Shown: piece after piece, positions 1-11,419 of the stretch
Position numbering within the stretch: position 1 is the stretch's first letter
Layout: the number at the start of each line of letters is the position of its first letter
Assembly: GCA_023388075.1 (NCBI GenBank)
Contig: JAEWGX010000120.1
Coordinates: 1 to 55,409 of the forward strand
Reading direction: 5' to 3'
Source of the DNA: Pseudomonadota bacterium
GTDB taxonomy: Bacteria > Pseudomonadota > Gammaproteobacteria > Burkholderiales > Burkholderiaceae_E
Length of the DNA stretch: 55,409 nt
Translations under genes and position numbers: made by a program
The notes under the pieces: model-generated
Database searches by the model: none
Told to the model about the DNA's origin: nothing
The model's input: the letters and a program-made list of their open reading frames with translations, nothing else

Positions 1-1133
1 CGCCAGGCCCGCAGGATCGGCTCTACCTGGCCGGCGAATCGGCTGGTCACCAGGTCGCGGATGGCGGTGGGGAAGACGTTCATGCCCTTGTAGATCAGCA
101 TGTCGTCGGTGCGGCCGATGCAGCGGATCCGCGGGCTGGTGCGGCCGCAGGCGCAGCGCATGCCGGTCACCACCGCGTGGTCCCGCGAGCGATAGCGCAG
201 GAGCGGCGTGGCCTCGCGCTCGAACGCGGTGTAGACGATCTCGCCGGTGGCGCCGTCGCGCCAGGGCACCACCTCACCGGTGTCGGGGTCGATCAGCTCG
301 ATCGCGACGTAGCGCTGCGCGTTGAAATGCATGCCGTCCTGCGCCTCGCATTCCGCCCACATGGAAGGCAGCACGTCGCCGAGGCCCATGGTCTCCCGCA
401 GGTGGCCGATATCCAGCCCTCGCGTCACGCGCTCGCGGACGGTTGGTTGGTTGAGCCCGGGTTCGCCGCCGCACAGCACCTTGGCGAGGCGCGAGTCGAT
501 GCCCGCGTCGCCGCCTTCGTGCCGCCACTGATCCGCGAGATGGAGCGCGAACGAGGTGGTCGCGAGCACCGCGGTGACCCGCAGCCGGCGCATCTCGCGC
601 AGGATGCGGTCGGTGGGAAACCCACCCAGCCAGCAGAGCGTCGCACCAACCCGGCGAAAGCCGTCGGCGTACGGCAGCCCACCCGCCACCATCGGCAGGC
701 CCACCAGGTGCGCGACCACGTCTCCGCGACCGATGCCGGCGGTGTGCCAGGTGTGCGCGATGGCGTCGGTGAACACCTCCAGGTCGGGCTGCGTCATGGC
801 ATAGTAGAGGGGCCGACCCGTGGTGCCGGAGGAGCAGAGCGTCTGCACGATGTCCTCGAGCGGCGCGCACTGGTTGGCGCCCAACGGCCGGGCATCGGTC
901 GCCGCGTCCTGCGCTGCGCGCACGTGATCCTTCAGGGTGAAGGGCAGCCGCCGCAGGTCCGCGAAGGCAGGGATGCGAATGTCGGCAGGCAGGTCCGCGT
1001 ACAGCTTCGCGTACATGGCGGAGCGCGTGCGCACGCCCGGGAGCATGCGCTCGATCCGTCCGGCCTGCCATTCCTGCACTTCGTGCCAGGGGCGGGTCTC
1101 GAGTTTCTCGTTCCAGTAGGCGGCATGTGCCAT
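1..1133 (-). CDS. phenylacetate-CoA ligase family protein (partial, C-terminus off the window)
   Basis: The reading frame starts at an ATG whose complement is 1131-1133 and stays open to base 1, giving 377 residues without a stop. It belongs to the adenylate-forming PaaK family, which activates an aryl acid with ATP to an acyl-AMP and transfers it to CoA. Visible motifs are the phosphate loop SSGTTG (about residues 101-106), a late Y-R-S-R-D segment (about 314-318), and C-A-C-G followed by GRTDDMLIYKGMNVFP near 337-355, which is typical of PaaK-type ligases. The AMP-binding C-terminal domain is mostly missing because of the window edge. The acid substrate cannot be told from sequence; phenylacetate or another aryl acid is inferred. 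It is separated from the convergent-side small ORF by a short gap and is not obviously in an operon with choline-sulfatase. Confidence 0.85.
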   Translation of the reverse strand, partial: MAHAAYWNEKLETRPWHEVQEWQAGRIERMLPGVRTRSAMYAKLYADLPADIRIPAFADLRRLPFTLKDHVRAAQDAATDARPLGANQCAPLEDIVQTLCSSGTTGRPLYYAMTQPDLEVFTDAIAHTWHTAGIGRGDVVAHLVGLPMVAGGLPYADGFRRVGATLCWLGGFPTDRILREMRRLRVTAVLATTSFALHLADQWRHEGGDAGIDSRLAKVLCGGEPGLNQPTVRERVTRGLDIGHLRETMGLGDVLPSMWAECEAQDGMHFNAQRYVAIELIDPDTGEVVPWRDGATGEIVYTAFEREATPLLRYRSRDHAVVTGMRCACGRTSPRIRCIGRTDDMLIYKGMNVFPTAIRDLVTSRFAGQVEPILRAW

Positions 1134-1205
1134 GGCGCGATTCTCCCATGGGGATGCAGGAGCCCCCATCGGGATCGCCGGCCGTTTCGGGCTCGCAGCT
1201 TGCAC

Positions 1206-1493
1206 GTGAAGGACCTGGAGTACTTCGAGTGGATCATGGGAGAAGCTGACTATCTTCGGTTCTCGTCGGATCAGCCGGACGACGACGCCGGGAACCCCGG
1301 AGAAGAGCGCCGGGGTGACAAGAACCTTTCCGCCGACGTCGGCGAGCGCTATACGGTCATCGGCCCGGAGCTGCTGGTCGAGAAGGGCGACGAGTACCTG
1401 GACGAACGCGGGCGGTTCGTCCCGTTTCCGCTGGAGGCCGTGGGACGCCGGGTGCCTCGGGGCGTGCTGGCCAGGCGCCCCCTGGACCGCTAG
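1206..1493 (+). CDS. small acidic hypothetical protein
   Basis: A 95-codon frame opens with GTG at 1206, or with ATG at 1236 (85 codons), and ends at TAG 1491-1493. Third codon positions are strongly G/C in this frame. The product is acidic in the first half, with a D-D-D stretch, and contains repeated E/D-K/R pairs and a proline/arginine-rich tail. I do not recognise the family and no domain or membrane segment is visible. It lies head to head with the ligase at 1133 and converges on the end of choline-sulfatase at 1524. No clear ribosome-binding site precedes either start, so it may be a chance open frame. Confidence 0.35.
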   Translation: MKDLEYFEWIMGEADYLRFSSDQPDDDAGNPGEERRGDKNLSADVGERYTVIGPELLVEKGDEYLDERGRFVPFPLEAVGRRVPRGVLARRPLDR

Positions 1494-1523
1494 CTGCTTC
1501 GCGCGCCGGGCAGCGGCCCGAGG

Positions 1524-3101
1524 CTAGGAGCTGCCGGCCGGGTTGGACGGCGCCGGCTCGACGTAGGGAAAGCGGGCCCGTCCCTTCGTCCCCGTAGGAC
1601 CGTCGCTGCCGCCACCGCGGACGTACCGACGCGATTCGTCGACGAAGGGCTGGTAGGCCCAGTTGGGGTAGCCCGGGGTGCGCCTGGCTGCCTCGGCGAG
1701 GAACAGCCGTCGCTTCTGGCTGGCGAGGATCCGCTGGTGGACCCGTTCGGGATCCCAGTCCCGGGTAGCCAACGAAGCGAAGCGCTGGAGCAGATCGGCG
1801 GACTCGGGTCGGCTCGCCAGGTTGGACAACTCGTCCGGATCGGCCTCGAGATCGAACAGCATGGGCGGGAGGCCGCGGGTGTGGATGTACTTGTGCCGCC
1901 GATCGCGGACCATCCGCGACGCGGCGCAGACCCCCTCGGAGCTGTACTCGGATATCACGATGCGATCGGCGCCTTGGTCGTGACCGTCCATGAGATCGAC
2001 CAGGCTGCGGCCATCGCAGGGGTCCACCGTCTCCGGCGGGCGACCGTCGGTGGCCAGGTCCAGCAGCGTGGGCATCAGGTCGACCAGCGATACCGGGGCG
2101 CCGACGCGCCGCGGCGCGATGCCCGGCGCCGAGATCATCATGGGAACGCGCGCGGACCACTCGAAGAAGGTCTGCTTGAACCACATCCCGCGCTCTCCCA
2201 GCATCTCCCCGTGGTCGCCTACGAAGAGGATGACGGTGTCGTCGGACAAGCCGCAGTCCTTCAAGGTCGTGAGGATGCGACCGATCTTGTCGTCGACGTA
2301 GCTCACCATGCCGTAGTAGGCATGCCGGGCGTTGCGGATGTGCTCGTCGGTGACGGTGTAGTCGTCCTGGGCATGGGCAAGGCGCAGCCACCGGCTGTGC
2401 TCGTCCAGGTCGGCGGGGGCGATCGGCGCCACGCGCGGCATGTCGATCTCGTCGTGCCGGTAGCGATCCCAATGCTCGCGGGGGCTGACGAAGGGCGGAT
2501 GCGGATGGGTCAGGGAGATCGTGAGGAAGAATGGGCGCTCGTCCGGGCTGCGAGCGAGATCGTGGATCTTACGGATCCCGTGGTGCTCCACCTCGTCGTC
2601 GTAGTCGATCTGCAGGCTGCGCACGCAGGGACCGGCCTCGATGACCGGCCGCATGCTGACCCCGGTCGGCCGATACGCGGGGCCGCGGAGAAAGTCCGCC
2701 GTCCATGAGAAGTCGGAGGGATAGATGTCCGTCGTGAGCCTTTCCTCGAAGCCATGCCGCTGGTCCGGGCCGATGAAGTGCATCTTCCCGCAAAGGATGG
2801 TGCGATAGCCGAGCCAGGCGAGGTAGTGGGCGACGGTCGGCACCGACGCCGGGAACTCCGATGCGTTGTCGAACGCGTCGAGCGCATGCGGCAGCCGCCC
2901 CGCAAGCATCGACATCCGCGACGGCGCGCAGATCGGGAAGTTGCAGTAGGCTCGGTCGAACACGACGGCGCGGCGTGACAAGGCCTCCAGGTTGGGCGCC
3001 TGCACCAGGGGATGGCCGTGGAACGGCAGCGCCTGCGGTGCAAGCTGGTCCACCATCAGCAGGAGAATGTTCGGTCGCTTCGCGTGCGGTCGCTTCGCCA
3101 T
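1524..3101 (-). CDS. betC: choline-sulfatase (sulfatase family)
   Basis: The 525-residue product fits choline-sulfatase, which hydrolyses choline-O-sulfate to choline and sulfate. It has the N-terminal metal-binding N-I-L-L-L-M-V-D-Q segment (11-19), the sulfatase signature C-A-P-S-R at 58-62 whose Cys58 would be converted to formylglycine, K106/H108 in C-G-K-M-H, H199/H201, and D296-H297 in VGDHGEM. The stretch GMWFKQTFFEWSARVP (about 305-320) is characteristic of BetC and not of arylsulfatases, and the C-terminal extension is also BetC-like. No signal peptide is seen, so it should act in the cytoplasm. It starts 17 bp after the stop of the Bug receptor gene on the same strand, so the two are probably co-transcribed. 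No betA/betB genes are present nearby. Confidence 0.88.
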   Translation of the reverse strand: MAKRPHAKRPNILLLMVDQLAPQALPFHGHPLVQAPNLEALSRRAVVFDRAYCNFPICAPSRMSMLAGRLPHALDAFDNASEFPASVPTVAHYLAWLGYRTILCGKMHFIGPDQRHGFEERLTTDIYPSDFSWTADFLRGPAYRPTGVSMRPVIEAGPCVRSLQIDYDDEVEHHGIRKIHDLARSPDERPFFLTISLTHPHPPFVSPREHWDRYRHDEIDMPRVAPIAPADLDEHSRWLRLAHAQDDYTVTDEHIRNARHAYYGMVSYVDDKIGRILTTLKDCGLSDDTVILFVGDHGEMLGERGMWFKQTFFEWSARVPMMISAPGIAPRRVGAPVSLVDLMPTLLDLATDGRPPETVDPCDGRSLVDLMDGHDQGADRIVISEYSSEGVCAASRMVRDRRHKYIHTRGLPPMLFDLEADPDELSNLASRPESADLLQRFASLATRDWDPERVHQRILASQKRRLFLAEAARRTPGYPNWAYQPFVDESRRYVRGGGSDGPTGTKGRARFPYVEPAPSNPAGSS

Positions 3102-3118
3102 ATCGCGCCTGCCGCCGG

Positions 3119-4156
3119 CTACTGGGGCCTCAGTTTCGCCCGCCTGGCGAGCTCGGTCCACTTGTCGTGGTCCTCCTTGATATACGTGCGGAAGCTCGCC
3201 GGAGTGCTCTTGCCGTCCACGACCATGCCGCTCTTGGCCAGCGTCGCCTGCACGTCCGCCCGGGCCAGCGCTGCCGCGGTTTCGCTTGCTAGGCGCTCGA
3301 CGATGGCTTCCGGGGTACCCGCGGGAGCCAGGAGCCCGATCCATTGGTCCGCCTCGAAGCCGGGGACCCCGGCCTCCGCCATGGTGGGCAGGTCCGGGAG
3401 GCGCTCGGAGCGCTTCGCGCTCGTGATCGCCAGCCCGTTCACCTTGCCCGCCTGGATCTGGGGCAGCGCGACGGCGGCGTTGGCGAAGTGGAAATCGATG
3501 CGGCCGCCCATCTGGTCGATCATCGCCGCGGGTGCCCCCTTGTACGGCACGTGGATCGCCTCGACGCCGGCGAGCGAGCCGAACAGCTCGCCGGCGAAGT
3601 GCGCCGGCGAGCCGGTGCCCGCTGAACCGAAGGTGCGCTTCCCGGGCTCCTTCTTGAGGAGCGAGATCAGGTCGGGCACGGACTGAGCCGGCAGGTCGGG
3701 ATGGACCACCAGGATGCTGGGCGCATAGGCGGCCACGGCGACCGGCGTGAAGTCCCTCAGCACCTCGAACGGTGTCGGGGTTCCCAGGGCGGCGTTCATG
3801 TTGAGCGCGGTGGTGGAGACGAGCAGGGTGTAGCCGTCGGGACGCGCCTTGGCGACCGCGTCCGCGCCGATCGCGCCACCCGCGCCCAGCTTGTTCTCCA
3901 CCAGCACCGGCTGCTTGAATACTTCGGAGAGATGCTGGGCGACGTTGCGCGCCACGATGTCCACCAGGCCGCCGGCAGGCCACGGCACCACGATCCTGAC
4001 GGGACGCTCCGGCCAGTCCGCGGCCTGCAACGGCGAGGCGGCCAATGTCGCCGCGGCGAGGGCAACCGCGGAAACTGCCTTCGGCCATGCCGGTGCGCCC
4101 GCGGCGGGAAGCGCGAACGAGAGCAGGGATCGCCGCTTCAGGGACTTCGGTGCCAT
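3119..4156 (-). CDS. Bug family tripartite tricarboxylate transporter substrate-binding protein (TctC-like)
   Basis: The 345-residue product is a Bug/TctC periplasmic receptor. It has a long N-terminal signal region with an R-R pair (residues 8-9, possibly twin-arginine-like), then a hydrophobic stretch ending S-P-L-Q-A-A-D. The mature start WPERPVRIVVPWPAGG is the classic Bug signature, followed by ENKLGAGGAIGA and later the HVPYKGAPAAM motif. Such receptors bind small carboxylated or polar ligands. No TctA/TctB membrane genes lie beside it, as is common for orphan Bug proteins in betaproteobacteria. A GAGGAG ribosome-binding site precedes the ATG. The gene runs directly into betC, suggesting a sulfate-ester or choline-related ligand, but this is only context. 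Confidence 0.9.
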   Translation of the reverse strand: MAPKSLKRRSLLSFALPAAGAPAWPKAVSAVALAAATLAASPLQAADWPERPVRIVVPWPAGGLVDIVARNVAQHLSEVFKQPVLVENKLGAGGAIGADAVAKARPDGYTLLVSTTALNMNAALGTPTPFEVLRDFTPVAVAAYAPSILVVHPDLPAQSVPDLISLLKKEPGKRTFGSAGTGSPAHFAGELFGSLAGVEAIHVPYKGAPAAMIDQMGGRIDFHFANAAVALPQIQAGKVNGLAITSAKRSERLPDLPTMAEAGVPGFEADQWIGLLAPAGTPEAIVERLASETAAALARADVQATLAKSGMVVDGKSTPASFRTYIKEDHDKWTELARRAKLRPQ

Positions 4157-4230
4157 GGTGTCTCCTCGTGGTTGTCCGCCGTCGGGTCGGGAGCCGCTCG
4201 ACCGGCGTTAGTCCTCGCATCTTACTAAAG

Positions 4231-4282
4231 ATGGGATGTCTTGGCGAAGAATTAATCGGAGGGATGGGATGTCTTCGCGAAG
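4231..4282. promoter_or_regulatory. pair of 19-bp direct repeats, 33-bp period, upstream of the Bug-betC genes
   Basis: Bases 4231-4249 and 4264-4282 are the same 19-mer, atgggatgtctt(g/c)gcgaag, differing at one base. Starts are 33 bp apart, about three helical turns, with an A/T-rich spacer in an otherwise GC-rich region. The second copy contains the perfect palindrome cttcgcgaag (4273-4282). The site lies 75-126 bp upstream of the Bug start codon and just after the azlD stop, so it could be a two-site operator for the Bug-betC transcription unit. The function is inferred from placement. Confidence 0.45.
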
Positions 4283-4305
4283 CGTCGTTCCGCGGGCCTG
4301 GTCGG

Positions 4306-4632
4306 TCAGGCCGCGGAGATCACGGCGACCAGCGCGGCGAAGCCGGCGGCGATGCCGGCGAAGAGATTGCGCCGGCTCAGGAAGTAGACCGCCAGCCCGA
4401 TCGCGCAGGCCAGCAGCCGGGCCCAGAGCGGCGTGGCGGCCAGGGTGCCGGTGGGCATCAGGAGGATGCGCACGGTCAGGCCCGCGATCATCGCGTAGGC
4501 CACGCAGCCTGCCCAGCGAAAGAACTCGCCGTCGGCCCGGACCCGCCCGGCCAGGAGCGCCCCGAGGCCCCGCCAGAGGTAGGTGGCCAGGCCGCAGGCC
4601 ACCACCAGTGCCGCCAGCTCCAGCGCCGACAT
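4306..4632 (-). CDS. azlD: AzlD family branched-chain amino acid transport protein
   Basis: This is the small partner of the AzlCD exporter, 108 residues with about four hydrophobic membrane segments. The segment A-T-Y-L-W-R near residues 16-21 matches the AzlD start pattern, and the length is typical. The family partner AzlC lies 12 bp upstream on the same strand, which supports the assignment better than the sequence alone. AzlCD pairs export branched-chain amino acids or analogues across the inner membrane; the real substrate here is unknown. The gene is the last of a six-gene minus-strand run that begins with the ABC ATPase at 11096. Confidence 0.8.
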   Translation of the reverse strand: MSALELAALVVACGLATYLWRGLGALLAGRVRADGEFFRWAGCVAYAMIAGLTVRILLMPTGTLAATPLWARLLACAIGLAVYFLSRRNLFAGIAAGFAALVAVISAA

Positions 4633-4644
4633 GCCGGTGCCGCC

Positions 4645-5349
4645 TCAGGCGCGCGAAGGCGCGCGAACCAGCGCCCACGCTACCGTGCCGCCGATCAACC
4701 CGCCCAGGACGACGCTCCATTCCGGCGCGGCCAGGTGCACCAGCGGCCCGGCCACGGCGCCGCCCGCGAGCGCCGCGATGCCCTGGCGGGTGCGCGTCTC
4801 GCCGGTCAGGATCAGCAGGAAGTAGAGCGGGCCCACGAACACCAGCCCGCGGCGCACCAGGTCCGGCAGGGAATCTGCCAGGCCATAGCCCGCCACCGTC
4901 GCGAGCAGGCATGCCACCCAGTTCGTCATGGCGAAGCCGACGAACCAGGAGAGCCGCTCCCGCGGTCGCATCTCCGGCATGCGTCGCATCCCGACCGCCC
5001 AGCCGGTCATCGCGAGGAGGTGCGCGCAGAGGTAGTACCGCCATGCGGGCCGCCCGTCCACCCGGACGACCGGCATGAAGGTGACCGACATCGGCAGGAA
5101 GCGCGCTGCCGTGAGGCTCACGGTGAGCACGATCACGGTGGCGAGCGTCCCGGCCAGCGCCATCTCCACCATCGCGAGCTGGCCGGGCAGGGCGAAGATC
5201 GTCGCCGTGGAGAGCAGCGCCGCCCAGAGCGGGAAGCCGTTGCCGTTGGCGAGCGCGCCGAAGCCGAGATAGCCGGCCGCGAGCACCATCGACGGCACGC
5301 CGATCGACTCGCGAAAGCCCTGGAGGGCGGATGCAACCGAAGCGTTCAA
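4645..5349 (-). CDS. azlC: AzlC family ABC-independent amino acid permease
   Basis: The product of 234 residues is strongly hydrophobic with several membrane spans. It matches the AzlC family: an early F-R-E-S-I-G-V-P segment, GYLGFGALANGNGF, then LSTATIFALPGQLA. AzlC is the large subunit of the AzlCD exporter for branched-chain amino acids. The frame begins at TTG (5347-5349), as no in-frame ATG lies upstream; the ribosome-binding site is weak, so a downstream GTG (Val18) is an alternative start. It begins 34 bp after the stop of the second ABC permease, so the azl genes probably share the transporter transcript. Confidence 0.82.
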   Translation of the reverse strand: MNASVASALQGFRESIGVPSMVLAAGYLGFGALANGNGFPLWAALLSTATIFALPGQLAMVEMALAGTLATVIVLTVSLTAARFLPMSVTFMPVVRVDGRPAWRYYLCAHLLAMTGWAVGMRRMPEMRPRERLSWFVGFAMTNWVACLLATVAGYGLADSLPDLVRRGLVFVGPLYFLLILTGETRTRQGIAALAGGAVAGPLVHLAAPEWSVVLGGLIGGTVAWALVRAPSRA

Positions 5350-5383
5350 GCGGCGTCGCGAAACCGTGGGCCCGAATCCCGTG

Positions 5384-6283
5384 TCAGACCTTGATGCGAG
5401 GATCCAGCCAGTCCCGCAGCGAGTCGCCGAAGAGATTGAAGGCGAAGACCGCCAGGCTGATCGCGATGCCCGGGAACACGATCATCCAGGGCGCCTGCTC
5501 GTAGAACTCGATCGCCGAGCCCGACAGCATCAGGCCCCACGCGGCGGTCGGCTCCGTCACCCCGAGGCCGAGGAACGAGAGCGACGCCTCCAGCAGGATC
5601 GCCTGGCCGACGAAGGCCGTAAGCATGATCAGGTAGGGGGCCACCACGTTGGGGACGATGTGGCGGAAGATGATCCGCACGTGCGAGAAGCCGGAGGTCC
5701 GGGCGGCATCGACGTACGGCAGCTCGCGGATCGCGAGCGCCGACGAGCGCACCACCCGGGCGACCTTGGGCACCATCGGCAGGCCGATCGCGATGATCAG
5801 GTTCCAGTCGATGCCGAAGACGATGTTCTTGCCGAGCACCGAGACAACCGCGAGCGCGAGCACGATGATCGGGAACGACAGGATCACGTCCATCACCCGC
5901 TGCACGATGGTGTCCACCACGCCGCCGAAGTACGCGGACGCCACGCCGACGATCGCCCCGAGCGTGGAGCCGATCAGCGACGAGAGGAACCCCACCGCCA
6001 GCGCCGTCTGGGAGCCGTAGATGATGCGCGACAGGATGTCGCGGCCGAAGTTGTCGGTGCCCAGCCAGTGCTCGACCGAGGGCGGCGCGAGCAGGTTGCC
6101 GTAGTCGATCGTGAGGGGGTCGTACGGCGCCACCCAGGGCGCGAAGGCCGCCGCGAGGATCATCGCCAAGATCACGAGGATACCGGCCGTGCCGAGCGGC
6201 TGCTGCAGGACGAAGGCGACGACCGGGTGGCGCCGCCGGGGCACCTTGTAGTCGATGCGGATGGATTCGGGGACCGCGCTCAT
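5384..6283 (-). CDS. peptide/glutathione-type ABC transporter permease (DppC/GsiD-like)
   Basis: The 299-residue inner-membrane permease belongs to the DppC/OppC group. It has an N-terminal OppC_N-type segment (first membrane helix about 25-47), then the N-F-G-R-D-I-L-S-R motif typical of DppC-like proteins, and a C-terminal EAA loop with A-R-T-S-G-F. The final part contains EASLSFLGLGV, which is well conserved in this group. It starts 17 bp after the DppB-like gene and forms the second half of the channel. Gene order (fused ATPase, binding protein, DppB-like, DppC-like) equals gsiABCD, the glutathione importer layout, although nickel, dipeptide or other peptide-like substrates are possible. 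Confidence 0.9.
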   Translation of the reverse strand: MSAVPESIRIDYKVPRRRHPVVAFVLQQPLGTAGILVILAMILAAAFAPWVAPYDPLTIDYGNLLAPPSVEHWLGTDNFGRDILSRIIYGSQTALAVGFLSSLIGSTLGAIVGVASAYFGGVVDTIVQRVMDVILSFPIIVLALAVVSVLGKNIVFGIDWNLIIAIGLPMVPKVARVVRSSALAIRELPYVDAARTSGFSHVRIIFRHIVPNVVAPYLIMLTAFVGQAILLEASLSFLGLGVTEPTAAWGLMLSGSAIEFYEQAPWMIVFPGIAISLAVFAFNLFGDSLRDWLDPRIKV

Positions 6284-6299
6284 GCTCGTCTGCCTCGCC

Positions 6300-7256
<957 letters not shown>

Positions 7257-7350
7257 GGGTTACTGCCGGACGGCGAATCCGCCGCGGGCCCTTTCGGGCG
7301 CCGCGGCGGTCGGGCTGCGGGGTGAGGGGTGGCGGCGGGTCAGGTGCGGG

Positions 7351-8946
7351 TCACTCGTCCAGCCAGACGTTGGCGAGGTCCTGACCGACGTAGTGGCTGG
7401 GCGTGATGTCCCATCCCTTCAGCTGCTTGTGCAGCACGATGATCCGGTGCCACCAGACCGTGGGCACGACGTACGCCTCCTGCATCAGGTGCTTCTCGAA
7501 CTCGCGCACGAGCGCCGCCCGCTTGGACTTGTCCAGCTCGCCGGACTGCTTGTCGTAGATCTCGTCGAGCTTGCGATCCACGTGGCCGGAGTAGTTGAGT
7601 GCCGAGCGGTCGGCCGACACGTACTTCATGAGCTGCAGGTTGGGCTCGTCCATGAAGTCGCAGTTGAAGTCCAGCGCGGCATCGTAGGTGGGATTGTCCC
7701 GCTGCTGGGCGGCCAGGTAGAGCCGGGTCTCGAGCTGCTCGTGCTGGACCTGCAGCCCGAGCTGGCGCCACTGGTCGATCAGGAAGACGCCCACCGGCGT
7801 GTAGGGCATGGCCACGTTGCGGTTGGTGAGCTTGAAGCTGATGTCCGAGGCACCTGCTTCCTTCAGCAGCCGCTTCGCCTCCTCGCGCGAGGCCTTGATG
7901 TCCCGCGAGAAGCCCGGCAGCTTCTCCAGCTCCGCGTTCGGCGTGGCGAGCTCGTAGCCGGGGCGCAGCACGCCGCCGACCTCGCGCACCAGCGCCACCT
8001 TCTGCAACGCCTGGGCGCCGCCCCAGCGGTCCACCGCAAGCGAGAGGGCGCGGCGCACGCGCGCGTCGTCGAATGGCTTCTTCTTGGTGTTGAAGCTCAC
8101 CACCAGGCTGCACACCCACGGGGACTCCAGCACGACCGCCTTGTCTCCCAGGGCCTTGACCAGCCGGTCGCGGTTGGCCGGCGAGTGACCGCGGAACTCG
8201 GCGAGGACCTGTCCGGCGGCAAGGGCGTTCACGGAGGCGGCGCCGCCCATGAACACGGCGCGATAGCCGTCCAGGTAGGGCTTGCCCTTCTCGAAGTAGT
8301 CGTCGAAGCGCTTGCCCACCCAATGCGAGCCGGCCTGGTTCTCCACGAACACGAAGGGTCCGGTCCCGAGGATGTTGTGCTCCGGGAACTTGGGATTCTC
8401 CTTGAGCTTGGCGGCGCTGTAGACGCAGTCCCAGGGCGACGCGAAGTTGGCGAGCATCGAGGCGTTGGGCTTGTCGAGCTTGAACACCACCGTGTGGGCG
8501 TCCGGCGTCTCGATCGACTGGATGTCCTTGTAGCTCTCGACCCGGATGGAGCGCACGCCGTCCGGCGGGTTGCGCAGGCGCTCGTAGGTGGCCTTGATGT
8601 CGGCCGAGCTGAAGGCCGAGCCGTCGTGGAACTTCACGTTCTGGCGCAGCTTGAAGGTGAAGGTGAGGCCGTCCGGGGAGACCTCCCAGGATTCGGCCAG
8701 GTCGCCCACGACCTTCGGATAGTTGGCTCCGTCGAACTTCAGCAGCGTGGAATAGTGCGGCCGCACCGGATGGATGAACGCGAACGACGTCTGCGCGTGG
8801 CAATCGAAGTTGGGCGGCTCCGCGCTTACCGCGAAGGCGAGCGTGCCGCCTCGCTTGGGCGTCTGCGACAGCGCCGGCGTTGCAAAGGTGGCTGCGGTGA
8901 CCGCGGTCGCGATTGCGGCCGCGAGAATGGCTCGTCGTGATGGCAC
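7351..8946 (-). CDS. ABC transporter substrate-binding protein, family 5 (SBP_bac_5)
   Basis: I take the GTG at 8944-8946 as start because a clear GGAGGAGA ribosome-binding site precedes it and a signal peptide follows immediately (S-R-R-A-I-L, hydrophobic core, cleavage near A-L-S-Q). This gives 531 residues. An upstream in-frame ATG at 9099 would add 51 Arg-rich residues that do not resemble a signal sequence. The mature protein begins with PKRGGTLAFA and continues with features of dipeptide/oligopeptide/nickel binding proteins, including ESWEVSPDGLTFTFKLR and KFHDGSAFSSADI. It captures substrate in the periplasm and delivers it to the two permeases downstream. The ligand cannot be assigned from sequence. 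Confidence 0.9.
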   Translation of the reverse strand: MPSRRAILAAAIATAVTAATFATPALSQTPKRGGTLAFAVSAEPPNFDCHAQTSFAFIHPVRPHYSTLLKFDGANYPKVVGDLAESWEVSPDGLTFTFKLRQNVKFHDGSAFSSADIKATYERLRNPPDGVRSIRVESYKDIQSIETPDAHTVVFKLDKPNASMLANFASPWDCVYSAAKLKENPKFPEHNILGTGPFVFVENQAGSHWVGKRFDDYFEKGKPYLDGYRAVFMGGAASVNALAAGQVLAEFRGHSPANRDRLVKALGDKAVVLESPWVCSLVVSFNTKKKPFDDARVRRALSLAVDRWGGAQALQKVALVREVGGVLRPGYELATPNAELEKLPGFSRDIKASREEAKRLLKEAGASDISFKLTNRNVAMPYTPVGVFLIDQWRQLGLQVQHEQLETRLYLAAQQRDNPTYDAALDFNCDFMDEPNLQLMKYVSADRSALNYSGHVDRKLDEIYDKQSGELDKSKRAALVREFEKHLMQEAYVVPTVWWHRIIVLHKQLKGWDITPSHYVGQDLANVWLDE

Positions 8947-9029
8947 GTCTCGTCTCCTCCGGAATGTCGTTGTGGGCCCGGCGTGGAACGCACGGGGCCG
9001 AGGGGCGAACCCGTCGGTCCGGGCGCGGC

Positions 9030-11096
<2,067 letters not shown>

Positions 11097-11343
11097 GGTT
11101 GCTGGCGGCAGCCCGCGAAGCCGGCGGCTGCGTGTCTCCTGGGAAAACTGCGGTCGAGTTTGCCACAGTGCAACCGCCGCCGTGTGGCGTCGCCGCTCGG
11201 GGATTCCCCGATGGCGGGAAGCCCGAGCTCGCCATCCGGGCGGCAGCCCGACAGTGCCGGCATCGCCGCCGGGGTGACATCCGGGACGGTTGCCGCCGCT
11301 TCAACTCGGAAGCGTCAACGCGCGTGCCGTCCCGGGATATCGA

Positions 11344-11372
11344 TTGGAGCGGGCGTCGTTCGGAGGTATAAA
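11344..11372 (+). promoter_or_regulatory. probable sigma-70 promoter for the Na/Pi symporter gene
   Basis: TTGGAG (11344-11349) and TATAAA (11367-11372) are spaced 17 bp apart. The -10 matches consensus at five of six positions; the -35 at three. Transcription would begin near 11379, giving a leader of about 40 bases with an AGGAGG motif at 11399-11404. The rest of the 323-bp divergent gap (11097-11343) shows no further element that I can support. Confidence 0.55.
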
Positions 11373-11419
11373 GGATTCGGGCCTGGCCCGCCAACTCGAA
11401 GGAGGATCCGAAGACCGAA

